This document shows positions 8,462-16,777 of a stretch of 64,000 nucleotides of DNA, piece by piece; within the stretch, counting starts at the first letter, position 1, and each line of letters opens with the position of its first letter. Origin of the DNA: Prosthecomicrobium pneumaticum (GTDB taxonomy: Bacteria; Pseudomonadota; Alphaproteobacteria; Rhizobiales; Kaistiaceae). The stretch covers positions 124,001 to 188,000 of the forward strand of contig NZ_JACHOO010000006.1 of assembly GCF_014199915.1 (NCBI RefSeq). The letters run 5' to 3'. The notes under the pieces were generated by a model. That model saw nothing but the letters and a program-made list of their open reading frames with translations, searched no databases and was not told the DNA's origin. The translations under genes were made by a program, and so were the position numbers.

Positions 8462-9312
8462 TGCCGAACGACGAACGGGATACCTCCGGCGGGCGCGGCG
8501 AAGGCCGCTTCGCGACCTTCGTGCTGGAGCGCGCGGTCGCCGCGCCGCTCGCGGTGCTCTGGCAGGTCTGGACGGCACCCGCCGCGCGGGCGGTCTGGCT
8601 TCCGGCGGCAGAGAGGGAGGCGGCGCGGGATTCCGGCTGGCTGGTGCTGCAGCCCGGGCTCGGCAGCATCGGCTATGAATGCGTCGCGCCGGACGGCGCG
8701 GCCGAGGCGGCGGCTCTGGTGACGGCGGAGTTCGCCGATACAGGAGAAACGAGCCGGCTCGTCGCGACGGTGCAGCGCGCCGCGCTCGCCGGAGGCTCCG
8801 GCGCAGCGGCCGCGCGTGAGGATTTCGCGGCGGCGCTCGATCGTCTCGCCGCGGCGGCCGAGCGCACGCTCCTCATCGAGCGCGTCCTGCGCGCGCCCCG
8901 CGCCGCCGTGTGGGACGCCTGGATGAACGAGGAGGCGCTGCCGCAATGGTGGGGGCCGGACGGCTATTCCTGCCGCACCCGGCGCATCGCCCTCGAACCG
9001 GGTGGCGAATGGGTGTTCGAGATGATCGGCCCCGACGGCACGGTCTATCCGAACCATCATCGCTATGGCGAGATCCAGCCCGGCGAGCGGCTCGCCTATA
9101 CCCTGCTCTGGGGCGAGAATGGCCCGAAGCACGCCGATGCCTGGGTCGCCTTCGAGGATCATGCGGAGGGCACGCGGGTGACGCTCGGCATGGTGATGAG
9201 CAGCCGCGCCGAATATGAGGCGGCGAAGGGATTCGGCGCGCTCGAACTGGGCCTGCAGACGCTCGGCAAGCTGGAGCGCATGGTCGAGGCCCGCCGCGCC
9301 GCCGCCGTCTGA
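8458..9312 (+). CDS. AHSA1/SRPBCC-domain protein, double domain
   Basis: A 284-residue protein, about twice the usual size of an AHSA1-type SRPBCC protein. The N-terminal part (20-135) looks like a degenerate copy (VLERAVAAPLAVLWQVWTAP, ATVQRAALAGG). The C-terminal part (140-284) is a standard copy with IERVLRAPRAAVWDAW, LPQWWGPDGYS and PGGEWVFEMIGPDG. The fold makes a hydrophobic ligand cavity; the ligand is unknown. It is co-transcribed with the ArsR regulator, a very common pairing. A second ATG three bases after the first is possible as the start. Confidence 0.85.
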   Translation: MMPNDERDTSGGRGEGRFATFVLERAVAAPLAVLWQVWTAPAARAVWLPAAEREAARDSGWLVLQPGLGSIGYECVAPDGAAEAAALVTAEFADTGETSRLVATVQRAALAGGSGAAAAREDFAAALDRLAAAAERTLLIERVLRAPRAAVWDAWMNEEALPQWWGPDGYSCRTRRIALEPGGEWVFEMIGPDGTVYPNHHRYGEIQPGERLAYTLLWGENGPKHADAWVAFEDHAEGTRVTLGMVMSSRAEYEAAKGFGALELGLQTLGKLERMVEARRAAAV

Positions 9313-9377
9313 ACGGCCCCGCCATGGCGGTGGACCCTGCGGCCGGCCGACGCGGCCTCCGTCGCCGACGCCTGACC

Positions 9378-9404
9378 TTGCGAAAGGCAAGTCCCTTATA
9401 TAAC
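9378..9404 (+). promoter_or_regulatory. Possible promoter of the trimeric autotransporter
   Basis: TTGCGA at 9378 and TATAAC at 9399 lie in the only AT-rich patch upstream of the autotransporter. The 15-bp spacing is short. If used, transcription would begin near 9412, after the ATG at 9324 but before the TTG at 9447, which supports the shorter reading frame. Confidence 0.3.
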
Positions 9405-9446
9405 GATAGATTCGGTGGCTGTGAAAGCCGCAATCGGGGGGTTGCA

Positions 9447-11081
9447 TTGACAGTCGAGAAGTACCGTTCGTCCGCCCGGAATCTCCGGCGCCACTCCCTG
9501 ATCGTCGGCGTTTCGCTGATCTCGCTGGTGACACCCCACCTCGCCGCCGCGGGCTCTTATGACGAGCCCGGCACAGCGACCGCCACCGGCGCCAATGCGA
9601 CCGCCGTCGGCGACACCGCGGTTGCGAACGGCGCGGACGCCACCGCGGTCGGCGCCCGGGCGAACGCCACCGGGTCGAGCGCCACGGCGGTCGGCGACGC
9701 GGCGATCGCCAACGGCACCTATGCCTCGGCGGTCGGCCAGAACAGCAATGCGAACGGCGAATCGGCGGTCGCGGTCGGCAACCGCTCGGTGGCGAACGGC
9801 GCCATCGCCACCGCCGTCGGCGTGCTCTCCAACGCGACGGGCGAGCACGCCACGGCGCTCGGTGGCTCGGCGACCGCGAACGGCGTGAGCGCCACCGCGC
9901 TCGGCGACGGCACGGTCGCGAACGGCAGCTGGGCGGCGGCGGTCGGCCAGGGCGCCAACGCCACCGGCGAATCGGCGACCGCGCTCGGCAACAACAGCAA
10001 GGCGAACGGCACCATCGCCACCGCGGTCGGCCGCAACGCCAATGCGAACGGCAACAATGCGACCGCGACCGGCGGCAATTCGATCGCCAACGGCACCAGC
10101 GCGACGGCCTATGGCACCAGCGCCGTCGCGAACGGCAATCAGGCGACCGCGAGCGGCTATTCCGCGAACGCCACCGGCAATCTCGCGACGGCGACCGGCT
10201 CGGCCTCGGTGGCGAGCGGCATCCGCGCTTCGGCCTTCGGCCAGCAGGCCAACGCCACCGGCTCCGACGCCACCGCGCTCGGCCAGGCGTCGCTCGCGAA
10301 CGGCACGGCGGCCACCGCGGTCGGCCGCGGCGCCAACGCCACCGGCAACTACGCGCTCGCGAGCGGCTTCAACAGCGTCGCCAACGGCGCCAGTGCCTCG
10401 GCGATCGGCGCCAACAGCATCGCCAACGGCCAGTATGCCTCGGCTTTCGGCCGGTCGGCCAATGCCACCGGTGCCTCCGCCATGGCGATCGGCGCCGACA
10501 GCGTCGCGACCGGCGACACGGCGCTCGCGGTCGGCACCGGCTCGTCCGCGACGGCGAACGGCGCTTCGGCCTTCGGCACCGGTTCATCGGCTGCCTATGC
10601 GAACTCGACCGCCATCGGCGCCGGCGCCACGACGACGCGCGCCGACCAGGTCGCGATCGGCACCTCGACGTCGACCTACACCGCGGCCGGCATCACCTCC
10701 AATGCGAGCCTCGCGGCGCAGACCGGAACGACCTATTTCGTCACAACGGATGCCAACGGCAATCTCGCCGCGTCGAGCTTGAGCACCCAGGCCATCGAAT
10801 CGATGGCATCGGATATCTCCGGGCTGCAGAAGCAGATCGACGACAATGCCCGCAGCGCCTCCCAGGGCACGGCGATCGCCATCGCGATGGGTGGAGCCGC
10901 TCTGCCGTCGGACAAGAACTTCGCCATCTCGACGAATTTCGGCAATTATGACGGGCAGAGCGCCCTCGCCGTCTCGGCCCAGGCCCGCCTCAACGAGTAT
11001 GCGGTGCTCAATGGCGGCATCGGCGCCGGCCTGAGCGATGGCGGCACCGGCACACGGCTCGGCCTGACGCTCGCATGGTGA
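9447..11081 (+). CDS. YadA-like trimeric autotransporter adhesin
   Basis: A 544-residue protein read from TTG 9447, preceded by GGGGGG. It begins with a basic region and signal peptide ending near HLAAA-GSY (about residue 35). Residues 49-356 are 22 consecutive 14-residue repeats (pattern xxATAVGxxAxANG), the left-handed beta-roll head of YadA/Hia proteins. A short neck with a coiled segment (ISGLQKQIDDNAR) precedes the last 80 residues, a YadA anchor ending in LGLTLAW. Three chains should form one 12-strand pore and expose the head as an adhesin. There is almost no stalk, so it would sit close to the membrane. ATG 9324 would put 41 unrelated residues before the signal peptide. Confidence 0.9.
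   Translation: MTVEKYRSSARNLRRHSLIVGVSLISLVTPHLAAAGSYDEPGTATATGANATAVGDTAVANGADATAVGARANATGSSATAVGDAAIANGTYASAVGQNSNANGESAVAVGNRSVANGAIATAVGVLSNATGEHATALGGSATANGVSATALGDGTVANGSWAAAVGQGANATGESATALGNNSKANGTIATAVGRNANANGNNATATGGNSIANGTSATAYGTSAVANGNQATASGYSANATGNLATATGSASVASGIRASAFGQQANATGSDATALGQASLANGTAATAVGRGANATGNYALASGFNSVANGASASAIGANSIANGQYASAFGRSANATGASAMAIGADSVATGDTALAVGTGSSATANGASAFGTGSSAAYANSTAIGAGATTTRADQVAIGTSTSTYTAAGITSNASLAAQTGTTYFVTTDANGNLAASSLSTQAIESMASDISGLQKQIDDNARSASQGTAIAIAMGGAALPSDKNFAISTNFGNYDGQSALAVSAQARLNEYAVLNGGIGAGLSDGGTGTRLGLTLAW
9591..10514 (+). repeat. 22 tandem 42-bp repeats (YadA head)
   Basis: Twenty-two in-frame units of exactly 42 bp encode the 14-residue head repeats. 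Units are diverged in sequence but identical in length, so the array is old or under selection at protein level; recombination between units could change head length without a frameshift. Confidence 0.85.
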
Positions 11082-11809
11082 CGAGGGGTCGGGAGAGAGA
11101 GAGAGCGGCGGCTTCCCGCCGCGTCGCCGGCTGCGCGAGCGGACCCGGCGCGCTTTCTTCCGATCTCGACGGCCCCCTCGCGGGTCTGCATGCCGCGCGC
11201 GGTCCGGAGCGGACCTTGCGCCGTTTCGGCCGCGCCGGGCTGCGTCTCGCCGCCGCTGCCGCCCTTCTGCACCTCGCGTCGGGCGTGCTGCCGGCGGCGG
11301 TTCCGGCCGCCCTCGCCCAGCAGGCGGAGGCGGTCCCGGCGCAGATCGACCGCAACGGCGTTCTGACGCTCATCCGCACCGCCCTGCTGGCGCTCGACGC
11401 CGCCAACAAGACCGGCAATTATACCGTGCTGCGCGATCTCGGCTCGCCCGAGTTCCGCGCCAATACCGCGGCCGACCTCGCCGAGATCTTCGCCGCGCAG
11501 CGTAAGGACGGGCTCGATCTCTCCGCCGTCGCGGTGCTCGAGCCGCAGTTGACGGTGCTGCCGCAGATCGAGGCGAGTGGCATGATGCGCATGGCCGGCT
11601 TCTTTCCCTCGGTCGGCCGGCAGGTGAACTTCGAGCTCGGCTATGTGCCGGTCAATGGTCAGTGGCGCCTGTTCGGCCTGTCGGTGGCGCTCGGTTCCTC
11701 GGCCCCGGTGCCGCCGCCGGCCGTCTCGGACGTCCCCGCGGCGCCGGCCGCCGAGCAGCCGCGGAAGGCGCGGCCGCCCAAGCCGCCGAGACCCCCCGCC
11801 GAGCGCTGA
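11075..11809 (+). CDS. Secreted protein of unknown family
   Basis: The frame opens at ATG 11075, overlapping the stop of the adhesin gene. About 50 residues precede a signal-peptide-like segment (LRLAAAAALLHLASGVLPAA, cleavage near ALA-QQA), so the true start may be later. The mature part holds a 110-residue domain (NGVLTLIRTALLALDAANKT to LGYVPVNGQWRLFGLSV) reminiscent of small conserved exported proteins of Hyphomicrobiales, then a Pro/Ala/Lys-rich tail. I do not recognise its function. Its position right after the adhesin suggests a shared transcript and perhaps an envelope role. Confidence 0.65.
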   Translation: MVTRGRERERAAASRRVAGCASGPGALSSDLDGPLAGLHAARGPERTLRRFGRAGLRLAAAAALLHLASGVLPAAVPAALAQQAEAVPAQIDRNGVLTLIRTALLALDAANKTGNYTVLRDLGSPEFRANTAADLAEIFAAQRKDGLDLSAVAVLEPQLTVLPQIEASGMMRMAGFFPSVGRQVNFELGYVPVNGQWRLFGLSVALGSSAPVPPPAVSDVPAAPAAEQPRKARPPKPPRPPAER

Positions 11810-11834
11810 CGCAGGTTTCCAACAGGACGGCCAC

Positions 11835-12641
11835 ATGCTGCCCGATATTGCCCTTCGCTCGATGCGCGTGATGTTCGCGACCCCGTGCTACATCTCGGCG
11901 GTCAGCATGAACTACGTGGTCAGCGTCTTCAACCTCACCTTCCATTGCCAGCATTTCGGCCTCGACTGCATCCTGCACATGCATTCGGAGAGCCTGATCA
12001 CCCGCGCGCGCAACAGGATCGTCATTCCCTTTCTGGAAGACCCCTCGCTCACCCATCTGTTCTGGATCGATTCCGATATCACCTTCACGCCGCAATCGGT
12101 GTTCCGGCTGCTGCTCGCCGATCGCGACGTGGTCGCCGGCGTCTACCCGATGAAGGCGTTCAACTGGCCGGCGGAGGGCGCGCCGGCCGGCATGACGCGC
12201 GAACAGTTCGAGACCCGATACACCGAGTTTCCGTTCAATCCGTTCCTCGATGCGAAGGGAGACCCCGTCGTCGGCGACGATCCGGATGGCCTGATCCAGG
12301 TCGCCGAAGCACCGACCGGCTTCATGTGCATCAAGCGCAACGTCTTCCTCCGCATGATGCAGCATTATCCGAACCTCAACTACGTTCCGGACGGGCCGCC
12401 CGACAATCCGAGGGCACCGCTGCACTGGCTGTTCTTCGATTGCATGGTGGATCCCGATTCCGGCCGCTATCTCTCCGAAGACTACGCCTTCTGCCGCCGC
12501 TGGCGCGACATGGGCGGGCGAATCTTCGTCGATCCGCACGCGCAGCTCGAGCATCTCGGCCAGTACACCTATCGCGGCAATCTCGCGACCCACCTCACCG
12601 CCCGTGCGACATCGGCGAAGCCGCCCGCCACCGCGACCTGA
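11835..12641 (+). CDS. GT-A-fold glycosyltransferase-like protein
   Basis: A 268-residue protein from ATG 11835 (AGGACGG upstream); ATG 11862 is an alternative. It opens with RVMFATPCYISAVSMNYV, typical of glycosyltransferases that start with a short beta-alpha unit, and carries a WIDSDITF motif (DSD as the metal-binding DxD) near residue 80. A later acidic stretch, LSEDYAFCRRWRDMGG near 220, is the usual ED catalytic region. No membrane segment is present. The sugar donor and acceptor are unknown. It lies 25 bp after the secreted-protein gene and converges with a second glycosyltransferase. Confidence 0.8.
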   Translation: MLPDIALRSMRVMFATPCYISAVSMNYVVSVFNLTFHCQHFGLDCILHMHSESLITRARNRIVIPFLEDPSLTHLFWIDSDITFTPQSVFRLLLADRDVVAGVYPMKAFNWPAEGAPAGMTREQFETRYTEFPFNPFLDAKGDPVVGDDPDGLIQVAEAPTGFMCIKRNVFLRMMQHYPNLNYVPDGPPDNPRAPLHWLFFDCMVDPDSGRYLSEDYAFCRRWRDMGGRIFVDPHAQLEHLGQYTYRGNLATHLTARATSAKPPATAT

Positions 12642-12653
12642 TGCGGCCCGGGC

Positions 12654-13451
12654 TCAGGCGAGCGGCCATTCCCAGTAGTGCCGGGCGACCGGAGCGCTCC
12701 GGTCGAAGGTGCGCGCCGATGGCTCGGGCAACCGACGCATCGCTTCCGAGCCGCGCACCCGGCAGTTCGTCGCGGTGATCATCGTGCGGCTATGGTGGTG
12801 GCCCCTGTCGAGCTCGTCCTGCGCGAAACGCCGGCCGACATATTTCCGCACGGCATGATCGTCGCTGAGCACGAGATAGTGCCGCAGGACGAGGGATTCC
12901 GGACAGCGGCGGACATCGCCGCCGCGCAGGACATGCCCGCCACTCGCCACAGGCGAGAGGCCCGTCCCCCTTTTCCAGCCGCGCATCAGTCGGGGCCACT
13001 GCGGCTCGAAGAAGTAATAATCGCGCATCCGGTCCTTGTGGTCTTCCCGATAGCAGTCCCCGGCCAGAGGAAGAAAGCAGAACTCGTCGAAATTGACACA
13101 GTTATAGCCGTCGCGATCGGCCGCCGCGATGAAGTCGAGCAGGCTCTCGCCGGCGTCGGGCGTCATCGGCCATTCGTCGGCATCGATGTGCAGCACCCAG
13201 TCGTGATCGAGCCCGGCGATCACCTCTTCCTTCAGCCGCAGCAGCGCCTGCATCGAGAACGTGCCCCGCCAGGGCATCGGCACGATGTCGAGCAGGCCGC
13301 GGCCGAGAAACTCGCGGGCGATGCGCACCGTCGCATCCTCGGAGCCATGGTCGATCAGCACGACGCCGAGCCCCTCGCCGATCAGGCCGCGAAGGCAGGA
13401 CCGGATATAGATCTCCTCGTTGCGCGCTCCGACCACCGCTGCCGCCCGCAT
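12654..13451 (-). CDS. Family 2 glycosyltransferase
   Basis: A 265-residue protein. ATG 13451 follows GGAGGGCGAGACG, a clear ribosome-binding site; an ATG at 13511 would add 20 residues. The start AAAVVGARNEE with VVLIDHGSEDAT and HIDADEWPM (DAD as DxD) defines a GT2 fold of the subgroup with a cysteine- and tyrosine-rich middle. It follows the pyruvyl transferase-like gene on the same strand and is likely part of one surface-glycan set. Confidence 0.85.
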   Translation of the reverse strand: MRAAAVVGARNEEIYIRSCLRGLIGEGLGVVLIDHGSEDATVRIAREFLGRGLLDIVPMPWRGTFSMQALLRLKEEVIAGLDHDWVLHIDADEWPMTPDAGESLLDFIAAADRDGYNCVNFDEFCFLPLAGDCYREDHKDRMRDYYFFEPQWPRLMRGWKRGTGLSPVASGGHVLRGGDVRRCPESLVLRHYLVLSDDHAVRKYVGRRFAQDELDRGHHHSRTMITATNCRVRGSEAMRRLPEPSARTFDRSAPVARHYWEWPLA

Positions 13452-13507
13452 CGTCTCGCCCTCCCTCCGCCGGGACACCGCCGCTCCCATGCCGCCGGCT
13501 GCTCGGA

Positions 13508-14929
13508 TCATCCTCCGCCGGCGACCCGGCGTTGCCCGAGCGCCGCGACGGCGGCGCTCTCCTCGTTCCAGAAGAATGTTCCGCCCCGCGCCAGGAGCCG
13601 CCGCTTGAGGGCCGCGATCACCATCAGATCGATCGCCGGATCATGGCCGAACCAGAGCGGGTCGGCCGTGTCGACGAAGAGATCGGTCCCGAACAGGCCG
13701 ATCTCGCTCACGCCGGACAGTTCGAGCAGGAGCAGGATCCGGGTTCCGGTCATCAGCCGCTCGATCCGCGGCAGGCCGACGAGGTTGCGCCGCGGCGGCG
13801 CGATCGCGAAGAGGATCGCGAGGTCCTCCGGCTCGAGCCGCGCGCAGAAGGCGTCGAACAGCGCGAGCGGCGGCAGCGCGACGCGAAGCCGGTCGATGAC
13901 GCCCGCCCGCTCCATCCAGCGCAGGGCGACCACCGGCGTGCCGAAGGCGAAGGCGGCGACGACATGGTGGTAGCGTCCGGTGACGACGAGGCCCGCCCGC
14001 GCGATCAGACGCAGCCAGGCCCGCGCCCGTACGCCGTCGGGACGCGTGCGATCGCCGATGATCGCGGCGCGCTCGATGCCCGTGCCGCCGGCCTCGATCA
14101 ATTCGGCGAACAGGCGCTCCTGCAAGGGCTCCCGCCGCGGCGCGCCATCGAGGAAGACGATCCGCTTCGAGGGCGGCACGCTGCGCCGGACCGTCTCGGC
14201 GAAGCCGCGCAGCCGGTCCGCCGGCCAGTTGACCCCGACGCCGACCACGACGAGGTCCGGATCCCGGACCTCATCCGGGTGGACCGCGCCGATCCGGTCG
14301 GCGAATGCCGGCAGCAAGTCGAAGGACGGCACCGCCGAAAGTCCCAGCGCCTCATAGTGTCCGGCCGAGAGCGGCTCGCGCGCCGCGATCCCGTCGAGCC
14401 CCTCGAGCGCCGGCCGGTAGGTCGCGATGGGCTCGGCTTCGAGGTCCTGCGCCTTGTCGGCCGGGAAGAGCGAATGATTGACGAGATAGGTGCGCTTGCC
14501 GAAAGCCACCTTCGCGGCGTGCATCAGCCCGAGCAGGTTGCGCGGGGCGCGGTTGAGACCGTGCAGCGTTCCCTCGCCATTAACGACCACCAGATCGGCC
14601 TGGTCGAGGGCCGCGGCGACGGCCGGAGCCGCGGCCTGCACGGCGTCCCGCATGGCGCCCGGATCGAGCCCGGCAAGGGTCGGTGGCAGAGCGAGGGCAT
14701 GGGTCAGCGTCACCGGCAGGGTCGCGACGCTGTAGCCGTCATCGAGCAGCAGATTGTGCAGCGCCGACGAGGTCGCGAAACAGCCGAAATGGTATTGCCG
14801 CGCGGTGTCGTTGAGGATCAGGACCTCCCCCGCGAGGCCGGCCGTCTGGACGCCGGTCAGCACGGGCGAACCGACGGCAGGAGCGCGCCGCCCTCCGCCG
14901 CATACCGCCGGACCGAGGCGCAAGGACAC
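13508..14929 (-). CDS. Polysaccharide pyruvyl transferase family protein
   Basis: Read from GTG 14929 it has 473 residues. No ATG lies after the end of the upstream gene, so the start is uncertain and GTG 14863 is an alternative. The N-terminal domain holds VLILNDTARQYHFGCFATS and VVNGEGTLHG; the C-terminal domain holds GRYHHVVAAFAFGTPVVAL. These are the hallmark blocks of the PS_pyruv_trans family, which transfers pyruvate from PEP to glycan hydroxyls or acts as a related glycosyltransferase. A C-terminal extension of about 100 residues is present. The neighbouring GT2 suggests surface polysaccharide work. Confidence 0.8.
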   Translation of the reverse strand: MSLRLGPAVCGGGRRAPAVGSPVLTGVQTAGLAGEVLILNDTARQYHFGCFATSSALHNLLLDDGYSVATLPVTLTHALALPPTLAGLDPGAMRDAVQAAAPAVAAALDQADLVVVNGEGTLHGLNRAPRNLLGLMHAAKVAFGKRTYLVNHSLFPADKAQDLEAEPIATYRPALEGLDGIAAREPLSAGHYEALGLSAVPSFDLLPAFADRIGAVHPDEVRDPDLVVVGVGVNWPADRLRGFAETVRRSVPPSKRIVFLDGAPRREPLQERLFAELIEAGGTGIERAAIIGDRTRPDGVRARAWLRLIARAGLVVTGRYHHVVAAFAFGTPVVALRWMERAGVIDRLRVALPPLALFDAFCARLEPEDLAILFAIAPPRRNLVGLPRIERLMTGTRILLLLELSGVSEIGLFGTDLFVDTADPLWFGHDPAIDLMVIAALKRRLLARGGTFFWNEESAAVAALGQRRVAGGG

Positions 14930-14969
14930 CGCGCGGCCGGACCCGGCCGATGTCGGCCCACGCCGCCCC

Positions 14970-16697
14970 TCATGGCTGCGACGGCCATTGGCCTTGGAAG
15001 GCGATGCCATAGGTGAGCGCGAGATAGGGCTGGCGGTTCTCGTGCGGTTTCGTGCCGCTGGGAGATCCCCCGGCGAAGCCGATGGTCGCCGGATCGAGCG
15101 CGCTGTCCGGAAAGCCACCGGACCTCATCATGGGCAGGGCGAGGTTCGTTGCCGCCAGTGCGAGAACACCGATATCGGACGCCTCGGTCGGGTTGGCCGT
15201 CTTCGACGTGGGCGCGACCGGGCTCTTGCGGCGCATCTGATGGGTGTGCGCCGGCATCTGCACCTCCGTCAGGACGACGCTCTCCGTTCCGCCCCTGTCG
15301 CCGACCCTGAAGACCTCGGCCGAGTCCACGAGCCGGCCTTCCGAGAGGGCGACGCGGCCGTTGAGCATCGGCGTACAGAAAGCCCCCTCACGCCCTCCGA
15401 AAATATAGCCGATCAGCGCGAAGAGCGCCTGATAGCTGTTCACCGCAAACTCATTCCCGTTGCAGGGGAGCCAGCCGTAAGGCAGGAAGCTGGTGGCGAA
15501 CAACCGGATCTCGCCGATATACTGGTCGTCTACCGGGTCCCGGGGACGCGGTTGGCGCGGCGCCGCATCCTCCGCTTCGGGAGGCGCGTCGGGACTGAGG
15601 CCGTTCGGACAGAGGATGGCCTTCAGGCAGAGAAACGGCATCATGTTCGGATGTGGCACGTCCCCGCCGGAGGACTTGACCGCGAGCGAGCTGAAGTCGA
15701 GGCTCCCGGAGGTCGGTTTGGCGGTATCGATGTAGAAGGAATAGCCGTCCTCCACATCGCCGAAGCCCACATCGGGGTCGGGGAACGAGGACGTCGCCGG
15801 CTGGTGGGTGACGTTGAAGGGGTGGCCGTGCCGCGGCATGCCCGACGAGCCCAGCACGATGCTCGGGCTGCCCTCCGCCGCACCGAGAGGATAGTCGTTG
15901 AGCCCCTGCCGGCCATGACCGAGGGCGACGCGGGCCGCAAGGTCCGGGATCCTGAAGCTCGTCGTGTCCGGGGCGCTGCCATAGGTGTAGCCGATCAGCG
16001 CGAAGAGCTGCGCATAGCGGGCCGTGTCGAGAAGCCGGCCGTCACAGGACAGCCATCCCTGCGGAGCGTAGCCGCGGGCGAACAGGCGGATCTCTCCCGC
16101 GAAGCCGATGACCGCCGCCGTGCCGGGCCGATGGCCGCCGCCGGAGACGTCGCGCGCCTCCACGGCACCCGCTTCGCCGCGATCCGGCGACGGATAGTCG
16201 CCCGTGAAGGCGATGCAGAAACTGATCGCCAGATAGGGCTGCATATTGGAATGCGGGCCGCCCCCACCGGCCGGGGCGAGCATGTCGGAGTCGATCGGAA
16301 AAGGCTTGTCGCCGAACGGGGCGTAGAGCTTGCCCAGCTGGTCCGGCACGGCGGCATAGAGCGTCCCGCGGACGCTCGCCGAATTGCCCAGCCCCATGGA
16401 GACCTGCAAGGCATGATCATGCGACGGCAGCTGGTCGATGGCGAGGGTCACATCCGCCGCGCCGCCGACCGCCGCCAAAGAATAGTCGCGGGTCGTCGAC
16501 GCGCCGACGGGCACGCGCCCGCGCAGATCGGGAAGGCCGAAGGTCGTGACGCCGTCCCCGCCATAGCGATTGCCGAGCAGCGCGAACAGCGCCTTGTAGG
16601 GCTCGATGATGCGCAGCACCGCGCCGTCGCAGGCGAGCCATCCGTTCGGGATCGATCCGAACGAGAACGGCCTGATCTCCCCGATATAAGGCTCCAT
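14970..16697 (-). CDS. Triple tail-collar (MdpB-like) protein
   Basis: A 575-residue protein from ATG 16697, preceded by GGGCGGGG. It consists of three phage tail-collar units (PF07484), each starting with a GEIRxF phrase: EPYIGEIRPF at residue 1, FAGEIRLFARG near 205 and YIGEIRLFATS near 405. Each has GWLxCDG/CNG, an ALIGYxYGG-like phrase, LPDLRGR or an equivalent, and a P-x-H-x-H strand. The family includes microcystin-dependent protein MdpB and tail-fibre tips. No signal peptide or other phage genes are present, so this is probably a domesticated host protein. Three fused copies is unusual, since typical members have one. Confidence 0.85.
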   Translation of the reverse strand: MEPYIGEIRPFSFGSIPNGWLACDGAVLRIIEPYKALFALLGNRYGGDGVTTFGLPDLRGRVPVGASTTRDYSLAAVGGAADVTLAIDQLPSHDHALQVSMGLGNSASVRGTLYAAVPDQLGKLYAPFGDKPFPIDSDMLAPAGGGGPHSNMQPYLAISFCIAFTGDYPSPDRGEAGAVEARDVSGGGHRPGTAAVIGFAGEIRLFARGYAPQGWLSCDGRLLDTARYAQLFALIGYTYGSAPDTTSFRIPDLAARVALGHGRQGLNDYPLGAAEGSPSIVLGSSGMPRHGHPFNVTHQPATSSFPDPDVGFGDVEDGYSFYIDTAKPTSGSLDFSSLAVKSSGGDVPHPNMMPFLCLKAILCPNGLSPDAPPEAEDAAPRQPRPRDPVDDQYIGEIRLFATSFLPYGWLPCNGNEFAVNSYQALFALIGYIFGGREGAFCTPMLNGRVALSEGRLVDSAEVFRVGDRGGTESVVLTEVQMPAHTHQMRRKSPVAPTSKTANPTEASDIGVLALAATNLALPMMRSGGFPDSALDPATIGFAGGSPSGTKPHENRQPYLALTYGIAFQGQWPSQP

Positions 16698-16777
16698 CCC
16701 CGCCCCACAAACCGCGTTCCAACCTCTATCCGGACAACCCCTCTGCAACCGGGAAGGTCACCCTGGTGCGCCGCGCA

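Noticed and set aside
9591-10514. Possible CRISPR or minisatellite
   Set aside because: The 42-bp period is in frame and encodes the 14-residue YadA head motif with signal peptide and anchor around it.
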